64,000 bases of DNA, taken from contig CP075495.1 of assembly GCA_021613535.1 (NCBI GenBank), forward strand, positions 7,192,001-7,256,000, written 5' to 3'. The translations under genes were made by a program, and so were the position numbers. Source of the stretch: Adineta vaga (taxonomy: Eukaryota; Rotifera). The notes beneath the pieces are model-generated. The model ran no database searches, was not told where the DNA came from, and saw only the letters and a list, made by a program, of their open reading frames with translations. Every line of letters starts with the position of its first letter. The stretch's first letter is position 1. Below, piece after piece: positions 1-13,492 of the stretch.

Positions 1-583
1 TTCAATAACGAAAAGGTTAGAAACTATAATTTTCTAATCAAACGATTGAAAAAAAAAGAAACGACCTTCATTGAATCGCAAATTACACTAATCAACCTTT
101 ATCTGTTGTGTAAAGTAACAACTACATGTGTAAAGAAACGTTTTTTTACTATAAGTTGTCAATAACTTTATCGTCTTACATCATAAAAGAAAAACTATAT
201 TCAATCTTACCGAGTTAAATTTGCTTTTCCATTCACTTCTTGAACATGAAAGACATGAAAATCTGGACAAAGTTCTTTGGCTTGTTCACCTCGCATACCT
301 TGATTACCGAAATATGTTTTATCATTATCGAAATCTTCTATTTACCTCGTTTTACACCAAAATCTCGAGCTTCATAATTGACAGCAATAAGACTAAATAC
401 ATTTGTTTTTCATTTTCTTCTATAAGATAGTCATTACAATTATACGTACCCACCACCTTTCCATGTGTAATATTGAGCTACACCACATGGTTTACCAAGA
501 AATTCAGGTTGTAATCTTTGTTCGACTTGAACATAGAAACAATCCATATCGATCAATGCAATTACACGATGATCGACATTCAT
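1..583 (-). CDS. POLH: DNA polymerase eta-like Y-family polymerase, 5' part (partial)
   Basis: This is a translesion polymerase that copies past damaged template bases in the nucleus. Three exons are visible on the minus strand: 583-450, 392-346 and 298-211. Their phases join correctly (2, then 1, then 2). The peptide holds the Y-family catalytic opening LIDMDCFYVQVEQR, then TWKGGG, then LIAVNYEARDFGVKRG and GEQAKELCPDF with GKANLT. These are the palm and finger motifs expected at the N-terminus of Pol eta. I chose ATG 583 over the ATG at 634 because a good acceptor (tatatttcag) lies at 593, only 9 bases upstream, so the longer frame reads through intron-like sequence. The gene continues beyond base 1; bases 1-210 look like intron. 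Pol eta fits better than iota or kappa because of the WKGGG and EAR motifs. Confidence 0.88.
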
Positions 584-592
584 TCTTTCGAT

Positions 593-3163
593 CTGAAATA
601 TAGGATAATATTTAAAATATTTTCTTTTCACCAATTTTTAACAATGATTAATCTTAGCATATTATTAGTTCGTTCAGTTTAATTAAGCTATTACATTATA
701 CTCATCGAAAACGTTTTTATCGTATTAGTTCATATATGTAATAATTTAGGAATATTTTAAAGCACTTTATATAAGCAATGATATATGATTACGAAATCCA
801 TGACACATATCTGACTAGCCTATTTATTGGAAAAAAGTTATTGAGTAAGTACGATAGATGACGCCATTTTCTGAATATTAATTCTTATTTGAAAATTTCA
901 TATTTATCCGTTTTAAAAGAAATATAAACATTGAATGAATTTATTAGACCTTGAAATTATAAATTTCAAATCGTTTTACCTTTAAAATTCTTGTGTGAAT
1001 ACGATTAGTTTTGTATCTACAATTAAATTTTTTTGTCAATAAGAAATAGGAGGACAACGACGATTGATCTGCCTATCAATTAATATTGCACGCGATCAAA
1101 TCGATCGATCACTTTTGTTGATCATGAGACACATCAATATCAAAGATATTTATTCATATAACAAAAGATAATATTGTATATATGTATCAAATACATCATC
1201 TAAACTTTTAATTGAACAATACGAATAGTTTTTCTTACTTAAAGGTATTATTTACTTTTTTTTCTCATTAATATTCTAATTTATCATTGATCTATATTTG
1301 TACACTATACTGTTCGTGTATTCTTTTGCCATGTTCTATTCGAATTCAAGCAAAGAGAATTCATTGAATATGCAACTGATTATTTAATCGTTAAATAGTA
1401 TAACACATGAAAAAGCGTGAATTAAATCAAAAAATGATTATGATCAATCGAGAATTTGAATTGAATACAATCGTTTTAGAATAATTTTGAAAAAGAAAAA
1501 TATTGAAACTTGATTTAAGTTTATTTTTTATCGTCTTAATCGTTGATTAGATAATCAGAATTGTTCGAACGATAGTTATTTTCTTGTTTCTAACAATAAC
1601 ATCTTGACAATGTGATGTTATCTAAATCAAATTAAGCCGTTTATGTGAGATATGAATCAATTGTATACAGAAGAAAATAATCTATTTGACGTTCATCTTC
1701 TAACTAATCTTTTCTCACCTTATTCGTTGATGAATCAAACATAAATTTGAGTGATACAAAAAAACACACATACGCTTTTCTTTTAATCTTTTACAAGCTG
1801 GTATCAGCATGCCTAAATCGTTCGTCAAAATTTTCTATTCATGCATTCGCCATTTGCCTTTTTTCTTTCTTTATGTGCATATTTTACTACTTGTTATATG
1901 AACATTATCATGCCTCGACACATGCACATATTAAGAACATATTGGTCGCTCATTTCTATTATTTGGTGCCAAAAAAATCTTGTTCAAAGATGATCTAATA
2001 TAGTCACTGCAAGCAAGACAGCTGTTGAAATTTTCAAAGACATACTGATGAGAAATCGAGAAAGAGGACAGATGTAATGATAATGATGATGATTATGGTG
2101 ATACTAAGCAGGCCAGCTTATGTATGCTCAATCACATACCAATTTTGACATAATATGTTTCATCCAATGAAGCAATTCAATGGCTCAACAACATGAGATC
2201 TTTGCATCTTTTTTCCTCTTTTGATGATATGCGTTGAGGGATACTCATATATGATGATGATTAACAAGATAATTTGAGTATCGACCAGACGAAACGATTA
2301 AAGTTGTTCAATGAACAATTGAAAATAATCGAAAGAAAATCAAATGGACTTTTCTCTTGTATTTTTATTAATCAAATCAATAGTTCAGACATTTTTGTTT
2401 TTAGTATATTCTATTCAGGTGTTGTGATATGCAGTTTATTCTTGTCTCAGTCTTGCTCTCATACTCTTGACGATTCACTGAGTCTCGATCGAAGCAAAAG
2501 AAAAACGACAGAGAATCGGAAATATGAATATGCGATCAGTAAGCAAACAATTTCAAGTGCTTTACATTCAGAGAGAGAGAAACTGCATACAAAAGTTTCA
2601 ACGAACGCCGGATATTCACTCCATCATTGTATTTCCTACGTTTTTTTTACTGTTGACTACTTTCTAACATCACTAAATTTGAATTTCTAGAAAAGCCAAT
2701 CAACAGTTTTCTTTTTCGATTGAAATGTATACACACCTCTCTAATTGAGACTATATCACTTTCACCTTGTTCTCTCCTTCTCTCTCTTCTTTTTTCGTCG
2801 CTAAAGAAAGAAAATATCTGTCCATAGACTGGCTTCCTTTCCCCCCTCTCTCTCTCTCTCCTGTCGTAAAGCAAAGAAAAAGAAGAGAAATGTTCGCTTC
2901 TTCTTCTTCTTCTTCTCCTTCTGTCGTCACACCATAGTTTTGATCGATACATACATACATAAACACTGCGCACAAGTCTGCCTGTCATCATTATTGTATT
3001 CTCGACAACGACACACGTAAGACGAGAGTAATCATAATAGTAGTAAAGCATCAATTTGTCTCGTCTCTCATCCCGTTTTGTATTCTTAAACATATATATA
3101 TAAATATAAACATACTTATACTTCTAATTCAAATATAATCATTCATACACAAAGTCATATAAT
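593..3163. other. Intergenic region, no supported gene
   Basis: This AT-rich stretch separates the POLH-like gene from the Wnt gene. Open frames near 1750-2000, 2274-2690 and 2647-3093 are low-complexity or lack a start, splice sites and family motifs. A pyrimidine/CT-rich tract with TCT and CTT runs lies at about 2765-2925. It may belong to the Wnt promoter or 5' UTR. Confidence 0.6.
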
Positions 3164-4842
3164 ATGTATCTTCTTCGACAACAACAACAACATCAACAAA
3201 TTCTAATTGTTTTTATTGCTATTATCCAAACAACTTCAGCATTTTGGTGGTAAATATTCTTGAAAACTTTTCTTCACTTTAATTTACTCCATTTAATGAA
3301 GAGATCTTTACGATAGGAAGAAAATCAATTTTTATGGTAGATAAGAGAGTTAGAAAAACATTAACGTCATTTCAAAAGAAATAATGATACCCTTAAAGGC
3401 ATGATGACTATCTTCGTCTCTCTTTTTTTATTTAAGGTCTCTTAGTTTACCTTCATTTGAAACATGGTCATCAACTTCAAATGATCAAGAACCATTTTGT
3501 TCTTCATTAACATTTTTAACTGTTGAACAACGTTATCTATGCCAAACCAATCCGAAAATATTTAATATTATTAGTCGATCATTACGACAAGCCATTGATG
3601 AATGTCAATATCAATTTCGTAATCAACGATGGAATTGTTCAATATTTAATCAATCGGATATTTTCGGAAAACTTGTTTTACGAAGTAAGATATATAACTG
3701 TAACCCTGATCTTTTCGTTTACTTCCATCAACAATATGTCAGTCATTAAATATCATATTGTATATCGAAGGAAAGAATAATTAGACCACCTAAGGAAAAA
3801 TAAGCTCTCTTGTTCTATTATAATTGGATGTAATCAAGCGAGAAGGACAATTAAACTGACGCCGTCAAGTATCACCTTTCACTTTCTCACAATGATCTGT
3901 ATTTTCTCTTATTTTATTATAGAAACACCGGAAACAGCATTTATTTATGCGTTAACATCTGCTTCAGTCATGCATAGTATTGCTAAAGCTTGTGCAAAAG
4001 GTGACCTAACAGAATGTGGTTGTGATAAAAGTCAACCATCAACATTATCATCATCAGTATCAGCATCAACTTCCATACGCCCTCGAGCAATGTTAAAATA
4101 TCAAACAAGTACAACACCATCAATGAGCATTTCATTGTTTCCATCAACACCGACACCTCAACCTATGGAAGGATTTGAATGGGGTGGTTGTTCTGATGAT
4201 TTAAAATTTGGTCGAAATATTAGTAACTCATTTATTGATGCGCAAGAATCCTATGTGACGCGCCGTCGTATTGTACGTATGGTTAATTTACATAATAACG
4301 AAGCTGGTAGACAAGTATGTTCAACAAAAAAATTTGTCTTTGAACAAGAAAAAAAAACACAAAGAAGATTTGTTTTCTAGGCTGTCGAACGCAATGTTCA
4401 ATTAACATGTAAATGTCATGGTGTTAGTGGTTCATGTACATTACGTGTTTGTTGGCGAACATTACCCGATTTTCGTTTGATTGGTTCAGAATTACGTACA
4501 AAATATGCAAGTGCAACACAAGTTCGATTAAACCGTCGTTTAGGTTTACTTAAACCACGAAAAAATTCTATGAAATTATTTAATACAACTGATCTGATCT
4601 ATATTCATGATTCGCCGTCGTTTTGTGAGAAAAATCTTCGTCTTGGTTCGTTAGGTACACAAGGACGCGAATGCAATTTGACACTAAATGAACCTGGTTC
4701 TTGCTCAGTATTATGTTGTGATCGTGGTTATGAAACGATTATAAGTACAATAGAAGAAGATTGTGAGTGTCAATTTCATTGGTGTTGCGAAGTACGATGT
4801 AAACGTTGTATTAAACGAGTCGAAAAACATTTTTGTAAATGA
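3164..4842 (+). CDS. Wnt family secreted ligand (Wnt16/Wnt4-like)
   Basis: This is a secreted, lipid-modified signalling ligand for Frizzled receptors. Four exons (3164-3249, 3437-3684, 3923-4314, 4381-4842) join in phase to give about 395 residues, a normal Wnt length. A hydrophobic signal peptide (ILIVFIAIIQTTSA) follows a Gln-rich start. Family marks are the early RYLCQTNP and NQRWNCS, then PETAFIYALTSASVMHSI, EWGGCSDDLKFG and NLHNNEAGRQ. The palmitoleoylation site is CHGVSGSC (Ser about 258). The Cys-rich C-terminus includes GTQGREC, FHWCC and the terminal HFCK. A Ser/Thr/Pro-rich insert of about 45 residues sits between the DLTECGCD and EGFEWGG blocks. The wording of TECGCD, WGGCSDD, AGRQAV and GTQGREC recalls Wnt16 most, but subfamily assignment needs a tree. 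No strong acceptor lies right before the ATG, unlike most genes here. Confidence 0.93.
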
Positions 4843-7615
4843 AAGGATTTTCAATGTCAGATACGATCATAAACGAGATAAAGTTTTTCTTTCCTCTTTT
4901 CCTATCGGAGGGCGAGTAACAGTCGAGTTCTTGTATACTTTTTCTCGTTTCTTGATTTCCTTTTTGTTTTATATACGTATGTATGTGTGTCTGTAGCTTT
5001 GTTGTTTCGTGTTTGAATGTCTCTATATATTTTTTGCTTTAAATTCTTCGTATCTCTATGTGTGTCGTGTATGTGTGTGTGTGTGTGCACACAAGGAAAT
5101 TCTTTATAAATTATTTGTCGTTGGTTAAAATCAAAGTTTGTACTTGTCCTGCTTCAAATCACACCCAATGGCATTTTCAAAGTTAATCATGCAAAAATCC
5201 GATCTTTCTAGAGAAAAAATCATTGTTCAATAAACTCTCGATTAGCTATATATTTACTCTTCTCAAACGGAAGAACAGGTGAAGCAAAGTAGAAGTGCTT
5301 GCTTAGTTACTAACGGCAGTGGTCAATGCCAAAGGGACAAATGTTGATTATTAGTGAATAAATAGACATACGTTCTTTCTTGTTCCTTCTCATTTTAATG
5401 AGCTTGACATAGCATCAGCAACATTAGTTCAGAACTCAATATACAACAGAGAGAGAGAGAAAAAGAAGATATGTACATGACATGCACATGTGTTTGTGCT
5501 CTTGTATGATTATAGTGATGGCGTAAGAAAAACAGCAGGTTGACAAGACGACATTCGAACAAAATCCATATGGGAATGATAATCAATGTTATTCTGTTGT
5601 TTTGAATATACTTAGAAAGAATACTAGAAAGAATTATTAAAGATTAGAAAATGTCAAATCAATACATGTTTACATAGATATCTAATAAGCAAATGAAATA
5701 CGAGTGTTTTCTCTTGTAAAACATGTCCTTTGATCTCAGTTGGTGATCGAATAATAATTCTTCAATGATTTTTTTTTGTTTTGTTTGCTATTTAATCGAT
5801 TATATTTCATCGGTAATGAAGACACATTTATTTTCAAATGAAGGACGAAAGTACAAATATAAATTACAAAACTATAACAAGTTTGAGTTGATCAAATAGT
5901 AAATTTACTATTCTTGATTAATCAATTCAGTTGTATAAAGAAAAAAAGACATTTTTACATATCAATGTCTGTGTACATATCAATATTCATAACAACTCGT
6001 TTTTTTTTGTCAAAGAATAACATATACAATTGAATGAAAAAGTACAAAGAAGAAGTGTTCGTTTTTGTTCGTCAATTCAAATTTTATCAAATCAATCGAC
6101 AAAATATGAACATTTTGATATTCATATTTCGTAAATTATCATTGAAAATCATTGTTTATTCAGAAGACATAAATACTCGTAAAATTCTTAAGTAAATAAT
6201 TCGACAATATTTAGTAAATATGAGATCAAAATCGAATGATTTCACCCTTGAACGATGTCTATCTACTTGAAAATGTCATTTTTCTTCTCTCTGTCTCTCT
6301 CCTTTCTAAATCCATTCAAAAAGATATAGACGGTCAGTTGATTGTCTTGTTTTGGATTCACTTACGTTGTTATATATTAATATTGTTTACAAAACCAAAT
6401 AAAATATGTAAATGCATGCTGATTTCTAGATGATGTTTTTGTCCTCTTCATAGAATTTTATGTTCAGACAATATACACATAAAGTATAGTCTAATCAATT
6501 TTTCAAATTGAAGATAAGATTAGAGATATTTTCTTTTTCTGGAAAGAAAAAAAAAGGTATTTTAATCGTATTACGATTGACTTTAATCTTAAGGAACAAT
6601 ACATTCTTGTAAGTTATCAAAAAAACAAATAATGAGTTGATGATATGCATTTTTTCGAGATTCAATATATTAAAAAATCAAATCAAAATTCAACTTTTTG
6701 AATACAATCACGTTCTAACCTTGTCGATGCCTCCTTTTACTTGTATGTAAATCGAGTTATCGGACAGGGAGTTAATGTATAAAAATAATAGAAATTTATT
6801 TATTTACCCACCTCTTCATTTCCCTATAGGAATGACCTAGATATGTTTTCATCATTCTCGAGTAGAAGTACGTATGTGGGTGGGAAAGTCGATTAGAAGA
6901 CATTGTGAAATAAATCTTTATGTCTGTATCAAGGACCATTATTGACTAGAATTGAATAGAAGAAGTAGAAATAACTTAAGAGATTTTAGTAAGAGGAAAA
7001 CGTTCTTATTTATAAATAGTTTTAATATAGATTTCATGTTGAAGAATAATTATTTCGAGAAAGAATGAATAATTGATTCTTTATTTTGATTTTTTATTTG
7101 TCAAAAGACAAGAAGATAAAGGAAAAGGAGAAGACAAATTCATGGCGCAAATATTAGTTCATCAAGTCGAAGAGTAATAGCATGTTCATGAAAAAGACAA
7201 CAAGGAAACTTTGACGCATATTAGAATAAACAAAACAAAAAAGAAAATTCTTTGTCCTAGAATATATACGAAAGAGAGGAGTGTAAAAAAACAAACATGT
7301 TTATATATATATATATTGCAATCTATAACAAAGCATAATTAATGTAATTTGTTGTTTCTTTTTCCAATTTTATCTCAAAAAAATAGACGCCGTATCACAA
7401 GAGAGAGACAGAGCGAGAGAGAAGAAAAACCTGTTGATGAAATGATAGTATGTGTGAGAGTTTTCAATACTGTTGTGGGGAAAAGAGACCAAAGAATAGT
7501 AAGAACAAACAAAAAAGAAGAAAAAAAACAGAACAACAAAAACTCCTATTATTGAAACGAATGTTATCCTAATCCTGAGAGACATTGACAAAAAACGATC
7601 ATATAGGAATATCCA
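4843..7615. other. Intergenic region between Wnt and the glycosyltransferase gene
   Basis: No gene is supported in these 2.8 kb. It should hold the 3' UTRs of the convergent Wnt (+) and glycosyltransferase (-) genes. A short GT-repeat lies near 5073-5088, an (AT)n run at about 7302-7316, and GA-rich tracts near 7385-7430 and 7500-7530. Frames here are short and of biased composition. Confidence 0.6.
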
Positions 7616-9615
7616 TCAAGATGAAAAACATGTTTTTGTTGAATTTATTCGCTGTTTATTTCGACACGATATTGTTGTTGATGATGTAGGTGATGAAACT
7701 TTTACAAATGGTGCCATGAAGATTAGAGCTAATAGAATACAAATAGCCCAATTCAATCCATAATAAAATAAACGACAAAGTGTAACAAAAAAATTCTTTT
7801 CATTTTTTGTCGATTTGGTTTTTTTCATTGCATCGTAATAAACATTATTTAATTGTTCAGCAGCTGAATCCCATGAATGTTTTAAAGCTTGTTGTCGTGC
7901 TTTAATTGATAGATAACCACGATTTTTCATTGCTAATCGTATAGCTTGTTCAGCCGAATCGATATTATCTGGTTCCCATAAATAGCCATGTTCACTGTTA
8001 ATAAAAAATTCTTTTAATTGTCCGCCTTCAGCAGCTACAACTGGTGTACCACTTGCCATAGCTTCTAAATAAACTTGACCAAATGTTTCACTAACCGATG
8101 CATAAATAAAATAATCTGCACTAGCATAAGCACTTGCTAATTCTTCTCCACCTAGATAACCAAAAAAATGCACACGATCGACTGGAAAAAGTGGTTCAAG
8201 CATGTGACGATAAGGTCCATCACCAATAATACATAGAAATGTTTGATCTGGTATACGATCGAGGACTAACGATAGAAATTGGAAGTTTTTTTCTGGTGAT
8301 ATACGACCAACACAAAGGAATAATGTTATTGAATCCATTTGTTCACGAGTAAAACTATTCAATGTACCAAACATTCGATAGCGCATAGATGATGAACGTC
8401 GAATTGGATTAAATAATTCTGAATCGACACCTGTTTTCCAGACTAGAACTGGACGTGGTATACCTGTATGTTCCATATAATCCGCAAAATCTTGACTAAC
8501 TGTTAAATTAATTGATGAATAGATTAAATGTTTTAAACGTATATATTTATAAATACGTCGTGTTAAATTCACAGCATAAGAACGTATATATGTTGAAAGA
8601 TAAAAGTCAATATTCGTATGTGACGACCAAACAATAGGAATATTCAACGATTTAGCAAATGCACCACAAAGCATAGCAGCAGGAGTTTGTTCAACAATAT
8701 GTATAACATCAGGTGAAAAATTTCGAATGGAAAAATAAATAGCAGGCTAAAAAAGAAATAACATACACACACGATTTTCATGATCTTAATTTTATCTTTG
8801 TTATTTACATTAGGAAATAAAAATGGACATGCACAATCAATTTTATTGGTAAAATCAGTCGATGATAAGATTGAAAATGTAACGTATTCTTGTAGATAAT
8901 CGTTTCCTTCTAGCCATAATTTGGCATTCTAAAAAGGAAAACGATATGAAAAACATGGACAAGTTTATTTTATTTGTTTTCCATACTTTACAACCAGTTA
9001 TCACATGTATATGATGTTTTCTTTTCGCTAAACGTCGTATAATTTCTTTAAAGCGTCGTGTAATACCACTAGTAAAGGAAGGAAAACTTTCGGCAAAGAG
9101 TAAAATTCGTAATGGATCATCGTTATCATGATTAAAACCATTTGTATTAGCTAAATGTAAATAAAATTAATTGAAAAATGACTTTCAAAACGATTGTTTT
9201 TATTTGATTATAATACCTCCATTAGTAGTCATTATTTTAACATTTATTTATCTGACTTTTAAAGAAAGAGAAAAAAGAACCACTTCATTCATTCGTTTCT
9301 TTTTCGTTCTATAGTTTCACTTTCTGTCGAATGAAATATACGATTTCGATACTGATGAAATAAATGAAGGAAAAACTATTACTCACATTGATAATGATAG
9401 TCGGTATGATTCGCTCGTTTCTCCACGCTGTTAGATGAAAGATTTAATGATGGTGTTGGTGATGAAATGGAAGAAGTAGAAATATCTTGCGGTAAAGGAA
9501 CAGATGATGGGAAAAACGTCGTTGATAAGGCTGCACAAAATGTTGTTGTAAAATTTGATTTCCACCAGGTTGGTTGTGTTTCATATGAAGATGATGATGA
9601 TGATGATGACAACAT
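7616..9615 (-). CDS. GT4 glycosyltransferase, SQD2 (sulfoquinovosyltransferase)-like, with C-terminal membrane segment
   Basis: The product is predicted to be a retaining GT-B transferase that moves a sugar from a nucleotide donor to a lipid or glycan. Exons on the minus strand are 9615-9387, 9150-8987, 8928-8809 and 8746-7616, with phases matching throughout, giving about 547 residues. After a Ser-rich, disordered N-terminus of about 75 residues come the N-lobe LRILLFAESFPSFTSG, then PDVIHIVEQTPAAM, KTGVDSELFNP, the VGRISPEKN donor-lobe start, IGDGPYR, and the GT4 E-x7-E motif SETFGQVYLEAMASGTPVV. A transmembrane helix (about 25 residues, NWAICILLALIFMAPF) near the C-terminus would anchor it. 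The order and wording match plant and bacterial SQD2 sulfolipid synthases. The true donor and acceptor cannot be read from sequence. An alternative short first exon (ATG near 9232, also phase 1) is possible. Confidence 0.82.
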
Positions 9616-12600
9616 GATTTAATATGCTTCATTGAAATAGAATAAAGACAAATAATTTAATTGCAATGAATAAGATATGATACATAGAAATAATGATAAT
9701 TAGTATTGCCTATAGGCTATACAAAAAAGAAAAAAAAACAACACCAAAACTACTTTTGTCATAATTGTTTTGCATCATATCTCCCTCTTGTTCTGTTTCG
9801 TTAATTCTATTAACAAATTTAACATAGATTATTCAATAACTTACTCAACTAATTCTTTTAATACGTGATCGAACCATATGACGTCTGGATCTAGATGGCA
9901 GTAAAGAATGATTCACACGAACAATTAAATCTGAAAGTGAAAAAATGCAAGGCAATGTCAGTTGGAAGAAAAGGTTCTTTTTTCTCTCTCTTCTTTTTAG
10001 AAATAGACACACGCACACACACACACATTATATACACATGTAAGAAACAAGAAGGAAAGGAATTTTACTGCTACTACCACAACTGCCGCTAATGCTTATT
10101 AGTCGGCAAGGCACACAGCCACATGATTCTTTTCTCCTTCTTTCTTTTTCCTTTTTTTCTTATTCCATTGCGATTTTTTTCTTTGTCACTAACAGATCCT
10201 CTTCGGCAACTATGCATTCATATTGCATAGAATTGTGTAGCTCTTTCCGTGCCGTTCCGCTTCATTCTGAGGCTAGCACATAGAGGCCCGAAAAGAGAAC
10301 GTTTTTTACACAAAAAAAGAGAAAAAAAGGAGCAGGAAGAAGAAGAAGCAGAAACAGAAGAGACAAACTAGTATCGATAGTGTCGATGTGCTGTCGTCGA
10401 TCAAATGTCAAATGTTGCGAGAGAAGGAATAACGAAAGAGATTTACAGGAAAGACACTCATGAGAAATCTCGAAAGAAAAACTAATAGAAACAAAAAGAA
10501 TTCATATCTTGCTATAAATTAGAGTAATGATAGGTTCTTATCGTCTCTCATCGCACTGAAAACTCTTGAAATTCTGTTATCCTATTCATATTTATCTTCA
10601 CAGTAGATACTATCGGAGATCAAATATGTTCAAATAAAATTTTCATCTAATATTCTCGTCATTTTTTCCGTTAATCATTCATATAATTCATCGAAGTACT
10701 CAATTCAATCATTTTAGGACACCGACAATCAGAATTGATTAACTCGTACTTAAGTACATTCTATTTTGGTACATATGTCAACAGTATATCCATCATATCT
10801 GATGAGAAAAAACAACAACAAGAACAATTTCTCTTCGGCCAATATTTCTCAAATGTAATATCTGAAAAGAAAATAATCCGGTCAATTTTGTACAGAATAA
10901 TATTGTAAAATCAAAAAAAAAGGAACAAAGAAACGAGAAATCTGATCAATCGATCTACTATTTGATTTCCTACATCAAAGACATTATAACGTTCATTAAA
11001 TCTATAAATTAACATTTTTCCATCAACAATCATGCTCATTTTTCTTTTCTTGTTCTTTTTCTTTTCACTACTTTACATCTTTTGTTACAATTACAAAAAA
11101 AAGAGAAAAAGCCCGAGAAAGAACAATAAGAAAATCTATGAATGAACAAAAAAGAAAAAGGAAAAACGACATCGACAAGGAAATGAAAATAATCTTGATT
11201 TACTCGGCAATATCTCGTGATATTTATATAGACGAAAGAACAAACAATTCTAGATTCAATTCCATTCACAGATTATTGATTGGACAACGGAAGCTTATAC
11301 TAAAATCAAAAGTTTGAGCCAAAACTGAATAATTCAGAATGTCTTTGCTAACGATGTGTAGATGCTTTTTTGTCTCTTACTGAAGGGAATATAGTAAGAA
11401 AATATGGCTAGTTTATAAGGCAAATAGATCGATAGATGATTAGTATGCATGAAATATAAAATACACTAGAATGACAGGCAACAGACAATAATCCCACATG
11501 ATACATTTTTCCGATATGGTTTCTAATGTCTCTTTTCTTTCGAATAAAAATAATTTCAATCAGTTTTGTCAATCAAATCTGACTGATATTGACGTAGAAT
11601 ATGAAATATGACAAAGCAGTATGTAAATTTAATATCATAGAATAAATATCAATTAGTAAATAGCATAGAAGAAAGATAGTTCGTATTTTTAATAAACTTT
11701 TGTATATTTTCGCATAACTTTTAAGATCTGAATTTTTAAAAGTATGAAGTGCAAAAGTTTGTGTTTTTTTTCTTATCGAGCAAAATAACTTTTATTCTCA
11801 AGGTATTCCATAGACATTATTTTCAAATGGAATAATTTATACATTATTAGGTAAATCAAAAAATGTCGTTTCTATTCATCGGAGTATTTCTATGAAAGTT
11901 TATTTTATGATTAATAAAAAGAATAAGAACAAGAATACTAAATAATAATTTGTTAAAGAAAATTTCCATAATAATCAATGCCGGATATTGTCACAGGAAA
12001 CAAAAGTGGAGGAGATAGATTAATGATCAAAACAGACAACAAGAGGAAAAAAATTAATCGATATCTCGTTAGAACAAAGACTTTTCCTTATTAGTCATGT
12101 CTCTAACTTTTATCATTACCTACGATGAAATGTACGCAATTTTAACAAGTGTTACTTGATTAGTTTATATAAGAATAAAAAAGTGAGTAAATATTTTGAA
12201 AATTTTTTTGTGAATGAACGATTTAAGCCTTGATTTTAATCTGACGTAAGTGCATAATCGTATCACATTGTTGATTCGTTTAGTTCGTGATGAAGTAAAG
12301 ATGACATTTTATTTATATTTGAATGTGTAGAATAAGAAATACTTGAGGATGTCATTGTTTAAACTTAAAATTCTTGCAAATATAAAATTCTATTGATAAG
12401 TAGTATTATGTTTAAGTACTCTTTTAATGAAATAAATAAAAATGAAGAAGACTAGCGTGAAGTATCAATCGATATTAAATTTCGGAAAATTATTGCTGTA
12501 TTTTATAGATGAATATGAATTATATGAATTGTTAAAATTAAATGAAATTTCAAGAAATTAATTACAAAAAACGAAGTATTTATCATAGTAATTAGTTTAT

Positions 12601-13492
12601 CAGTGAAAGAAACATATCTCAAGGTTTCAACGATTTACCTTGAAAATGTCAACAATGTCTTCTGTCAGAAGATCATTGTCTATGAAATATCTTTCCTTGT
12701 GAAAGAAAAAACATAAGAAAAGGTCTTTGAGTAAATTTTTTCCATTTAGGTTATCAATTACAATTACCAAACTAAAAATTTCATTTTATGATTTTTCTAA
12801 AATATACGAATACTTTTTATATCTCTATGATTTAACAAGTCTCACACAATAGAACCTAAATCATGACTAATATTTGCTATTTCTATCATTAATAAATATG
12901 AAGATTCTATTTTGAGTAAAAATGTTATGGTAATATCAGTTCAAACTCACTTCCGAGTTAAATGCAGCATTATTGATTATGTCTCACAACTCTTTATTAA
13001 TATAATTAGCATCATTTAAATCCAGTATCAGATTATTTACGCTTTTTGAAAACAATTTTTATTTTTTACTAATTTTATTGAAAAATGACTGACATTTGTG
13101 TTCACTTTTTCTCTCACTTTACTTCAATAATGATACATACAAGAATATGAATTGAAGTTTAATGAAACTTGATTCTTATCCAATTTTTCTATCAAATCAT
13201 CTATTATGAATGAAATTACGAGTTTTTTAATGTAACTGTTAATTTTGATTCAGTACTATTATCGGAAACGAAGATATTTTTATATAGAGCATAATTCTAT
13301 CTTTCAAGGCAATACAAAATAGAAAATAATATATCAAACGACTGTAATCATCTTCGACGCACACTTAATATACAGAATATTTTCATGCAAGATCTGTCCT
13401 CCGTTTTTGCTCTTCGTTTTTACTACATAAATTTTTACTTTTAAACACTTGGTAGTTGTTCATTATTACTCATTTATTTTTGTCAACTAGAT
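9616..13492. other. Long intergenic region
   Basis: I see no gene in these 3.9 kb. There is a CA repeat at about 10010-10027 and purine-rich tracts near 10305-10360. The rest is AT-rich with only short, low-complexity frames. It lies upstream of both the minus-strand glycosyltransferase and the plus-strand gene at 13493, so it may hold both promoters. Confidence 0.6.
10010..10027 (+). repeat. (CA)n microsatellite
   Basis: A short run of CA/AC dinucleotides inside otherwise non-coding sequence. Confidence 0.8.

Noticed and set aside
2274-2690. 138-residue open frame on the plus strand
   Set aside because: It begins at a non-ATG codon, shows no family motif or splice partner, and overlaps biased sequence.
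2647-3093. Arg/Glu-rich open frame on the minus strand
   Set aside because: It is the translation of a CT-rich simple tract; composition alone explains it.
6872-6886. TGTGGG-like bases resembling bdelloid telomere repeats
   Set aside because: Only about one and a half units; not a telomeric array.
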